Shown: positions 51,489-64,000 of the stretch, piece after piece | How the letters are laid out: each line of letters opens with the position of its first letter | Numbering within the stretch: position 1 is the stretch's first letter | Source of the DNA: Acidobacteriota bacterium | Lineage (GTDB): Bacteria > Acidobacteriota > Thermoanaerobaculia > Multivoradales > J023 | Assembly (NCBI GenBank): GCA_029263315.1 | Contig: JAJCXR010000032.1 | Coordinates: 124,001-188,000, forward strand | Direction: 5' to 3' | DNA: 64,000 nt | Program-made: the position numbers and the translations under genes | The notes under the pieces: model-generated | Told to the model about the DNA's origin: nothing | Seen by the model: the letters and a program-made list of their open reading frames with translations, nothing else | Databases searched by the model: none

Positions 51489-54400
51489 TTGGAGCTTTAT
51501 CTCTTGCACTACACACGTTGTTTTTTCGCCAAGCCCCTACTTGCCCTCTTATTGAGCCTCTTTGCGGTGTACTCGCCACAAGCAGCCTCCGCCGTCACAA
51601 CTCGCCAGATGACGGACTCGCAGGCCATCTTTCAATCTGTCCGCGATGTGGAGATCAGCCCCGACGGCCAATGGGCAATCTATACCGGCTTCCGTGAGGA
51701 GCCCAACGTCCGCCTTCTCTTCAGCGTGCCGACGGCTGGAGGGGTTGCGACGCAGCTGGCCGAGCGCCCGGTGCTGATTTCGAAGATCACCGCTGACAGC
51801 TCACGGGCCGTCTATGTCGGCGATGACGACAATCCAGGGCAGTACGACCTCTTCAGCATTCCCATCGGCGGTGGCGTAGCGACCCAGCTCAGCGATGTCC
51901 ACATCGGAGGCGACGGCGGAATCCTTACGACCTGGGATCTCAGCGCCGAAGGCAGCCGAGTCGTCTATCGGGCCCGGCTCAGCTCTGACGACCCCTATGA
52001 GCTGTTCAGCGTCAGCGTGACGGGAGGACCTTCGACGCGGCTCAACGACGATCTCGTCACTGGCGGCGAGATCACCTCGGTGGCCCTGAGCCACGACGGC
52101 ACCAGGGTGGTCTATAGAGCCGATCAGGAGTCGGATGGGAAGTTCGAGATTTTCAGCGTGCCCCTGGGAGGCGGTATCGTGACACGGCTCAACTCGCCAC
52201 TGATCGCGGGACGTACGGTCAAGCGTTTCACCATCGGCCCGGACGACGCCAGCGTGCTCTACATTGCCGACCAAGATTCCGACGATGTATTTGAGCTCTA
52301 TCGCGTACCTCTCACAGGTGGCTCATCGAGCAAGTTGAGCGGCGCCTTGGTCAGTGGTGGAAATGTCACAGAGGCTCTCTTTGCGCCGGACGGCGGTCAC
52401 GTGGTCTACCGAGCAGATGGCGACACCGATGATATGTACGAGCTCTATGCCGTCCCGAGCCTGGGAGGCTCGGTCGTCAAGGTCAGTGGTCCCTTGGTGG
52501 CTGGAGGTGATGTCGAGTTCAATTCCAGCAGGATCAGTTGGCTGGTCGATGAATCGAGCCAGTGGGTCGCCTACCTAGCCGATCAGGACACGGATCATGT
52601 GACTGAGCTCTATGCCGGCCCCTTGGCCGGCGGCCAGGTGAACAAGCTGAGTCCGCCGATGATGAACGGAAGCGATGTTGCTGCCGGACTCATCACGCAT
52701 CAGGGTCATGTCGTCTTTCGAGCAAATACAGAAGTTGGTCTCTTCCATGGTGGTCCCATCACTGAGCTCTACCATGAGCTCTACAGCTCTGCGTTGAGCG
52801 GTGGACCGGCCATCAAACTAAACACACCCATGATGCGCCGCATCAATAGTTTCTCCGAAATAGGGGACCTTTTTCAGGTGCATTCCGGAGAGGTCTTTTA
52901 CATCGCGCCTCAGGAAACCGTTGTCGCGGAGGCTTACCGCGTTGCGATCACCGGCGGTTCCCCCATCCGTCTCAATATACCGACGGCGGCCGTCTTGAGC
53001 TTTCAGCTCAGCCCCGATGGAAGCTCGTTCTTTTACACCGGAGCTGTCATACCGGGGCGATCCCATCTATTTCAACGGCCAACCTCTAGCCCCGGAGAGC
53101 ATCTTCAGCTCAGTGCACCATCGAGCTTCGTGCGCGGCTTGACCGATCAGATCGAGATGAGCACTCCGACCGGTCAAATCGTCTTTAGTGGCTCTCAGGA
53201 GACCTTGAAAAGCGAGCTCTTCAGCCTTCCACTCCAGGGCGGGCAACCCCTGAGGCTCAGCGACACCATGGTGGTGGGAGGCCACTTGGACTCCTTTGTC
53301 CTGAGCCCCGACGGGACGAGACTGGTTTACCTGGCTGACCAAGATACGGCAGGTTCTACAGAGCTCTACAGCACCTCGGTGACGGGAGGGGATGTGGTCA
53401 AGCTCAGCATTCCTCCCGCTGACGGCGGAGGCGCTCTCTTTCGCCTAACCGAGCCGTTTACGCCGGATGGTCAGACAGTCGTCTACAAGGCGTATCAGGG
53501 CCCAGATCCCGATTGCGGTCTCCTTTATGTAAAATTTGAGCTGTTCAGCGTCGCCAGCCAAGGAGGGGCTGCGCGAACGCTCTATTCGCCTCAAGGAAAG
53601 TGTGAGGATATCTTCGAATTCAAGATCGACTCGACAGGAAGCTTCGTCGTCTTCACAACCTTTGTCTATAAAGAGGGTACGACCAAACTCTTCAGTGTGC
53701 CCGTAACAGGGGGTACAGTAGTCGAACTAAATCCCCTGGGAAGGGTTAGCTTTTTCGAAGACGGTTTCGAAATCACCGCTGACGGCACCCGCGTCGTGTT
53801 CGAGGGCCGCGTCGAGGGTGATGAAGAGGATCAGCTCTACAGTGTTCCAATTGGTGGCGGTGAGGTGGTTCGCCTCAATGACTTCTTGCCAGCAGGCGGT
53901 CGCCTTTCTGATTTTGGTCTTAGCTCCGACGGTCAGCGAGCAGTCTATAGGGCATCTCAAGTTTTGTTCGAACAACCCCATCTGCTCTACAGCGTATCGG
54001 TCGAAGGCGGACCTACCACAGAGCTCAGTGGCACTATGGTAGACGGGGGGGGGGTCGGGCGGTTCGCCATCAGCTCCAGCTTTGGCCGCGTGATCTTTTC
54101 AGCGGACCGGGAAACCGACGGGGTCGTCGAGCTCTACAGTGTCTCTCTGGCAGGCGGCCCGGTGAGCAAGCTGAGCAACGAGTTGGCGTCTGGCGATCAG
54201 GTCGACGAGTTCATCATCAGTGAGGATTCTGAGCACGTGGTCTACCGTGTACGTCGAACCCAAGACGACTATCCCGAGCTCTACAGCGCGCCCCTCGGTG
54301 GTGGGCCTGCGGTTCTCCTGTCCCACCCCCTGACCGTTGGTGAGTCCATCGACTTGTTCGAAATCAACGCTCAAGGGTCCCACGTCCTCTACTACGTAGA

Positions 54401-54677
54401 ACAAGCAGCTGAAGATTCCGGTGCTTTCTACCGCGTTCCGATGGCAGGAGGCCAAGCTATTCGTTTCAGCTCTAGCTCTATCCGCATCTCTGACCAGTTC
54501 CTCCGCCCGGATGAGCATTGGTTCTCATCCGACGGTTCCAGCTTGCTTTACGCCGGCACACTGGACGGCGATTTCTCGGAAGAGGTGTACTTGGCTGAAG
54601 AGTTGGATCTGTTTCTCGACGGATTCGAGTCGGGCAGCACAGACCAGTGGTCGGCCACGGTACCAGAGTTGCCTTGA
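51489..54677 (+). CDS. Secreted TolB-like (PD40) beta-propeller repeat protein
   Basis: 1062 residues from TTG 51489; no strong ribosome site decides the start. A signal peptide is visible (LLALLLSLFAVYSPQAASA, about 17-35). The body has some 20 PD40/TolB-type repeats with the pattern LSPDGTRLVYLADQD then ELYSTSVTGG and a Lys-Leu-Ser end, each a propeller blade. The C terminus is LDLFLDGFESGSTDQWS, a short motif I recognise as recurrent at the ends of exported proteins in some Acidobacteriota, possibly an anchoring or sorting signal (inference). It is probably an exported binding protein of unknown ligand. The gene lies outside the phage element. Confidence 0.85.
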   Translation: MELYLLHYTRCFFAKPLLALLLSLFAVYSPQAASAVTTRQMTDSQAIFQSVRDVEISPDGQWAIYTGFREEPNVRLLFSVPTAGGVATQLAERPVLISKITADSSRAVYVGDDDNPGQYDLFSIPIGGGVATQLSDVHIGGDGGILTTWDLSAEGSRVVYRARLSSDDPYELFSVSVTGGPSTRLNDDLVTGGEITSVALSHDGTRVVYRADQESDGKFEIFSVPLGGGIVTRLNSPLIAGRTVKRFTIGPDDASVLYIADQDSDDVFELYRVPLTGGSSSKLSGALVSGGNVTEALFAPDGGHVVYRADGDTDDMYELYAVPSLGGSVVKVSGPLVAGGDVEFNSSRISWLVDESSQWVAYLADQDTDHVTELYAGPLAGGQVNKLSPPMMNGSDVAAGLITHQGHVVFRANTEVGLFHGGPITELYHELYSSALSGGPAIKLNTPMMRRINSFSEIGDLFQVHSGEVFYIAPQETVVAEAYRVAITGGSPIRLNIPTAAVLSFQLSPDGSSFFYTGAVIPGRSHLFQRPTSSPGEHLQLSAPSSFVRGLTDQIEMSTPTGQIVFSGSQETLKSELFSLPLQGGQPLRLSDTMVVGGHLDSFVLSPDGTRLVYLADQDTAGSTELYSTSVTGGDVVKLSIPPADGGGALFRLTEPFTPDGQTVVYKAYQGPDPDCGLLYVKFELFSVASQGGAARTLYSPQGKCEDIFEFKIDSTGSFVVFTTFVYKEGTTKLFSVPVTGGTVVELNPLGRVSFFEDGFEITADGTRVVFEGRVEGDEEDQLYSVPIGGGEVVRLNDFLPAGGRLSDFGLSSDGQRAVYRASQVLFEQPHLLYSVSVEGGPTTELSGTMVDGGGVGRFAISSSFGRVIFSADRETDGVVELYSVSLAGGPVSKLSNELASGDQVDEFIISEDSEHVVYRVRRTQDDYPELYSAPLGGGPAVLLSHPLTVGESIDLFEINAQGSHVLYYVEQAAEDSGAFYRVPMAGGQAIRFSSSSIRISDQFLRPDEHWFSSDGSSLLYAGTLDGDFSEEVYLAEELDLFLDGFESGSTDQWSATVPELP

Positions 54678-54685
54678 TCCATGGG

Positions 54686-54708
54686 CCAGGCACTTTTGAA
54701 GTGCCTGG
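54686..54708 (+). terminator. Perfect hairpin after the PD40 gene
   Basis: CCAGGCACTT (54686-54695) and AAGTGCCTGG (54699-54708) form a 10-bp stem with a 3-base loop. There is no T run, so it may be a bidirectional or weak terminator, or a dispersed repeat. It stands between two convergent operons. Confidence 0.5.
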
Positions 54709-54741
54709 CAACTGATCCGTCTTCGGCCAGTAGTGCTCGAC

Positions 54742-58016
<3,275 letters not shown>

Positions 58017-58020
<4 letters not shown>

Positions 58021-59248
58021 GGGGTCTCCGTTGCGGTCGAGGACTCGGGGGCCTTCCAGTTGCGGACGTCGATCTTGCCGGTGACGGCGGCTGAGATGAG
58101 GGCGGTGCGTCGTTCTTGGAGGAGGTCGACAGTCGTCTCAGCGGTTCCTATCAACTCGTCAAATGTACTCAAGTGCTTCGACAATTCGGCCACAATTAGA
58201 ACCTGCTCCCTGGCGGGTGGAAAGGCGACTACAAAATTTCGAATAGCCTCGACATTGACCCTTTTGAAAGTCGATCCAACCATGGCAAGGTCTAATTGGC
58301 TCCCTACGACCGATGATTTCAAGCAGTGCAGAAGGAACGGGGATTCAGTAGATGAGCTGGGCCGAATAAGACAGACGTCTTGCCCCATGGCAAATGGAGG
58401 AAGATCTTTGCCGACGAGGGATGCTTCTCCTACAGTTGCATTCCGAGTGTAGATAATATCGCCGGTTTGGGGCCGCCGCCCTCCTTCGACCAACGCCTTA
58501 TAGAACAGCTTGGTTGTTCGTTTTGCCGAGGTCAAGTCGACATACCAACCCTTAACTTCGCCAATGCTGGCAAGAGGATACCCGTCGTCGACGAACTCTG
58601 CAGTTATATGCTTGCAATCGACCAAGCGAGAGTAATATTTCAGAGCTGCTATGGTCCAATGCGCCGGAACCTCCCCCAACCATTCGACGCCCGAATCGCG
58701 CATGGGGACGTCGGGGTCCAAGCCTTCGGTGACCGCATGACTGATGACGGCCTGGCGTTTCTCTTTGAGCAAGGCGATGAGCTGCTGCTGCTTCTCAATC
58801 AGCGCATCCATCTTTGCCGTCTCGTAGTCAAGGAACTTGGCGATTTGGGTCTGTTCTTCTAGAGGAGGTAACCAAATGCGAATAACGGAGACATCTGCTC
58901 CCGTGAGTAAGGGCTGAGCAGTTGTTGAAATGAAGGGGGTGTAGTCGACTACCGCCAACGCGTGACGAACGAACTCAAGAGAAGTCCCGGGCATCAAGTC
59001 GACAATAAGCGCGTTATCCGAGATCCAGCTTAGCGGAGGTGCCACATTCACGGCTCCGCAGGCACCCACACGGCCAACGATAAGAGTTTGCTCGGTTCGT
59101 AGGAACTCTGGCGAGAAGCCAATGGGGCCGTTCGAACCATAGACAACGAAGGTCCCTTCGTGCTTGGAGAACCCACTTGGAGGCGATTTGCCCGAAGATA
59201 CTTTTGCTACTCGGCGAAGATAGAGCGTCGGCACACTACTTCTCGAAC

Positions 59249-59252
<4 letters not shown>
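58017..59252 (-). CDS. hsdS: Type I restriction-modification specificity subunit
   Basis: 411 residues from ATG 59252. Two target-recognition domains are separated by conserved coiled-coil spacers: [20 protein letters not shown] with [20 protein letters not shown] near 130-180, and [21 protein letters not shown] near 340-360. Its G+C is lower inside the recognition domains than in the flanks (for example 58140-58680), as is usual for rapidly exchanged specificity regions. Its start and stop each overlap the neighbouring gene by 4 bp. Confidence 0.93.
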
Positions 59253-61612
<2,360 letters not shown>

Positions 61613-61865
61613 GGAGGGTCCTATCAATGCGAGACCATAAGTTGAGGGGCCGTGGGCCGAGGGGAATTTCCAATGATCTGACCAGAGCATCATGCCATCG
61701 GTCAGTGGAAAGGATGATAGCGGGCCAAGGAGAGGAGGTCGAGATGGAGTGGCCTATCGATTTGGCCCGTTGACACCCCACCAGCCCCACGAATAGGACT
61801 CCCAGCCCACAAAGAACCGGACCCCACCAACTCATCCTGGGGTCCCAAAACCTGGGAGAACTGCA
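61613..61865. other. Divergent spacer between hsdM and helper copy 2
   Basis: No gene supported. It must hold the hsdM promoter on the minus strand and the start signals of the helper-RadC operon. A GGTCCTATC...ATAAG region near 61618-61640 is the A+T-richest part. Confidence 0.35.
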
Positions 61866-62204
61866 ATGCTGATCCATCCCACCGCCGCCCGAAGTGTATC
61901 CACTCGGACCGCCCGCAAAGGCCAGCGACAAGCCGTCCTGCGGAGCGCCCGCGGAGATATCGCCGCCCTCGCCGACGACCTCCGAGCCCTCGACGCCCGT
62001 ATCGCTGGAATCGTCGAGGGACTGCCGACACAAGCCGCAACCTTCGACGCCCTGTCCGAGCTGGCCGACGGCCTGCGCTGCGTCCAGAGTGATCTCCTGG
62101 CCGACGCCGTCGAGACCCTCGATGCTTTGTCCTCCCGCAACGACACCGAGCTACGACGCCGCTGTGCAGAGCGCCGGGCATGGCGATTGGCGGAAGGAGA
62201 GTGA
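61866..62204 (+). CDS. RadC-associated helical helper protein (copy 2)
   Basis: 112 residues from ATG 61866. All-helical; the region ELADGLRCVQSDLLADAVETL aligns with the helper at 44896-45213. It overlaps the RadC-like gene by 25 bp, as the first copy does. N terminus differs. No known family. Confidence 0.68.
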   Translation: MLIHPTAARSVSTRTARKGQRQAVLRSARGDIAALADDLRALDARIAGIVEGLPTQAATFDALSELADGLRCVQSDLLADAVETLDALSSRNDTELRRRCAERRAWRLAEGE

Positions 62205-62902
62205 AAGCCGACGCAACAACCGACGGGACGCAACGGCCGCTCGGTGGTCAGAACGACAACCTGCCCAATCGCCTCCTGCGCGACGGTCCACGTTCCCTTT
62301 CGGACGCCGAGTTGGTGGCCGTGTTGCTGCACTCCAGTTGCCGTCGCGGCTTGGCATCGGAGATTGCCCACGACCTGCTGCGCGACCTCGGAGGGCTGGC
62401 AGGGCTGAGTGAGGTCGACGGCCACTTGATCGACCGTCCAGGGGTCAGCAAAGTCCGGGCGGCGATTCTCATGGCTGTCCGTGAGCTCGCCGCCCGGCTC
62501 GGACGCACCAAGCTACTCGAGCGCCAAGTGCTCGATCACCCTGCCGTCGTCGCCAATTACTTGACCTTGCGATACGCCCGCGCCGACCAGGAAGTCCTCG
62601 GCGTCCTCTTCCTCGACACGCACCACCGCCTGATCGCCGATCGCGAGCTGTTCCGCGGCACCTTGACGCGCATCCAGGTCGAGCCCCGCCAGATCTTTCG
62701 GGAGGCGCTGCGCTATCGAGCGTCCTCGATTGCCTTGTTCCACACGCACCCGACCGGCGACCCAACGCCATCGGAGGACGATCGCGCCTTCACCCGTCGC
62801 ATCGATCAGGCGGGCCGTCTGGTGGGGATTCGGCTGGTGGATCACCTGATCCTTGGTGGGTTAGGCCGGTGGACGTCCATGACCCGCCAAGGGCTGATCT
62901 GA
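62180..62902 (+). CDS. radC: RadC-family JAB/MPN domain protein (copy 2)
   Basis: 240 residues from ATG 62180 (a GTG at 62201 with AAGGAGA just upstream is also possible). N-terminal RadC domain (LLRDGPRSLSDAELVAVLL) and JAMM motif HTHPTGDPTPSEDD near residues 191-204. Similar throughout to the product of 45200-45832 but clearly diverged, so the two pairs are not a recent copy. It lies next to the type I system, divergent from hsdM, and may belong to an anti-restriction or mobile-element context; the function is unproven. Confidence 0.88.
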   Translation: MAIGGRRVKADATTDGTQRPLGGQNDNLPNRLLRDGPRSLSDAELVAVLLHSSCRRGLASEIAHDLLRDLGGLAGLSEVDGHLIDRPGVSKVRAAILMAVRELAARLGRTKLLERQVLDHPAVVANYLTLRYARADQEVLGVLFLDTHHRLIADRELFRGTLTRIQVEPRQIFREALRYRASSIALFHTHPTGDPTPSEDDRAFTRRIDQAGRLVGIRLVDHLILGGLGRWTSMTRQGLI

Positions 62903-63239
62903 GGTAGCCCAGAGGGCCCCCAGGGCCGGTGGAAGGCCCGATGATGACTGGGCCATGGGTTGCCTTGGTCCCTGAGTGAGAGGGCATACCACGGCCCTGA
63001 AGCCTTCCCCATGGGATCTCCGCGGGGATGCCAGATGCTCCGGCCGCTGGGCAGCCCAAAGCTGCCAACTCCGCCCGCACCACCCCTGATCGATCGTTTC
63101 CGCGACATTCCGCGAGATATCCGCGTTGGGGTGGTTGACCACCCTGGGCGTTCCTTGATGGCTTCCACGTCTGCACAGTGATGCAGAACACAACGGGGAC
63201 GGACAACCCGCCCTCGAAACCGCTTCAAAGGAGCACCCC
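62903..63239. other. Spacer, no gene seen
   Basis: About 337 bp without a supported frame. AAAGGAG at 63227-63233 serves the next gene. Confidence 0.4.
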
Positions 63240-63722
63240 ATGTCAGCCACCACTGCAACCACCGCCGCAACCCCCACCACCGCCACCCCGGACTTCGAAT
63301 TCTTCCAAGGCACCCTCAGTGAGAGCAGCACCCGTCCTCAGATCACCGTCCGCAGGGGCGGCCTGATGGTCATCACCCGTGCCGCCGTCGACATGTTGGG
63401 TGACGCGGTGACCCATGTGCAACTGGCCTACGACGCCAAGACCGGCACCGTCGGCATTCGGACCGCCACCGAAGACACCGCAGGCGCCTACCGGCTGCGC
63501 ACCCAGCCGAAGGGGCCGTCCCGACTGGTGAGCGGCAAGCGGTTCTTCCAACACCATGGCCTGACGGTCGACAAGGCCCACACCTACACCGCCGAAACCT
63601 TCGGCAACGGAATCGTCGGCTTCCGGCTGACGGTTACTGAGGCGACCGAACCCGCCACCGACTCCGCCACCCCGGCCCCTGCGAAGAAAGCCGCTCCCCG
63701 CAAGATCAAGACCGCGGCTTGA
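63240..63722 (+). CDS. Accessory protein of unknown family
   Basis: 160 residues from ATG 63240 with AAAGGAG upstream. A Thr/Ala-rich start (TATTAATPTTATP) is followed by a compact beta-rich core (ISVRRGG-like TVRRGGLMVITRAAVDMLG; GNGIVGFRLTV) and a Lys/Pro tail (PAPAKKAAPRKIK) typical of nucleic-acid-associated proteins. No family recognised. A strong terminator follows, so it ends a transcript. Confidence 0.65.
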   Translation: MSATTATTAATPTTATPDFEFFQGTLSESSTRPQITVRRGGLMVITRAAVDMLGDAVTHVQLAYDAKTGTVGIRTATEDTAGAYRLRTQPKGPSRLVSGKRFFQHHGLTVDKAHTYTAETFGNGIVGFRLTVTEATEPATDSATPAPAKKAAPRKIKTAA

Positions 63723-63742
63723 TGTCCGCTGAATCGTCCACC

Positions 63743-63783
63743 GCCCCTCCCGTGCTCAACCGACCGGGAGGGGCTTTTCTTTT
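63743..63783 (+). terminator. Rho-independent terminator
   Basis: GCCCCTCCCG (63743-63752) pairs perfectly with CGGGAGGGGC (63765-63774), followed by TTTTCTTTT. Confidence 0.93.
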
Positions 63784-63812
63784 CAGAGCCCACAACCACG
63801 AAGGAGATTCGA

Positions 63813-64000
63813 ATGTCACGACGCAATCGCTACGAGCTCAACTATGCCCGCATCCAGGCCCTGCTACGGCGACCTCTCGTCCAGCTGCAACCCGAGGACG
63901 TGATCCGGCTCAAAGGCGACGGCTTCATGGACCTCGTGGCGGAGGTCCTCCTGCCGTGCGAACAGACGGGCGCGACGATGCTGTCGATATGCCATTACTT
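63813..64000 (+). CDS. Accessory protein, 5' part (cut by window edge)
   Basis: ATG 63813 with AAGGAG 6 bp upstream; open to the end of the window (62 codons). The fragment KGDGFMDLVAEVLLPCEQ then MLSICHYY-like MLSICHY resembles DUF6908-type proteins of plasmids and islands, but the fragment is too short to be sure. Its presence after the terminator suggests a further accessory region to the right. Confidence 0.6.
   Translation, partial: MSRRNRYELNYARIQALLRRPLVQLQPEDVIRLKGDGFMDLVAEVLLPCEQTGATMLSICHY

Overview
The window is high-G+C bacterial DNA read from a chromosome that carries a complete integrated phage-like element. The host genes and the C-terminal 'DGFESG...W' tail on a secreted beta-propeller protein suggest an environmental Acidobacteriota-type organism (Thermoanaerobaculia-like). 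That is inference only; no rRNA is present.

Left chromosomal arm (1-10,822): the 3' end of an endonuclease/exonuclease/phosphatase-fold gene, a UbiB/ABC1-type kinase-like gene, a REC-PAS-PAS-PAS-GGDEF-EAL cyclic-di-GMP protein, a CruF-like carotenoid membrane protein bracketed by dispersed repeats, a YifB/ComM-type ATPase, an AlkC-type alkylation-repair protein, a methyltransferase and a tRNA-Thr(CGU).

Integrated element (10,823-51,143, about 40.3 kb): 47 bp of the tRNA 3' end are repeated exactly at the far side, next to a tyrosine integrase. Both ends also carry 11-bp repeats that look like integrase arm sites. Reading rightward there is a replication protein with iteron-like repeats inside its gene, a DNA methyltransferase, an amidase, an HNH nuclease, terminase small and large subunits (the large one broken by two in-frame stops), portal, protease, capsid, connectors, tail tube, tail chaperones with a -1 frameshift site, tape measure, and distal tail genes. 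The set is that of an HK97-like siphovirus.

Two cargo regions sit in the element. The first (about 19,990-24,100) is a lower-G+C island between protease and capsid. It holds a membrane protein, an apparent ACT-ACT-TIR protein and a DUF4062 protein. Each gene is followed at once by an attC-like imperfect palindrome, so the island looks like a small integron cassette array of defence-type genes inside the structural operon. The second (39,519-49,706) holds two tandem HNH-NB-ARC-TPR STAND genes (the second split into two coupled ORFs), two overlapping ribbon-helix-helix genes, a helper plus RadC pair, a secreted Cys-rich protein, and an HTH plus TPR regulator pair with an operator palindrome facing a tiny peptide gene. 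An excisionase-like gene and the integrase close the element.

Right arm (51,144-64,000): a secreted TolB/PD40 propeller protein, a complete type I restriction-modification operon (hsdM-hsdS-hsdR), a second helper plus RadC pair, and two small accessory genes. The strongest leads are the attC-like cassette island, the ACT-ACT-TIR architecture, and the split STAND pair.
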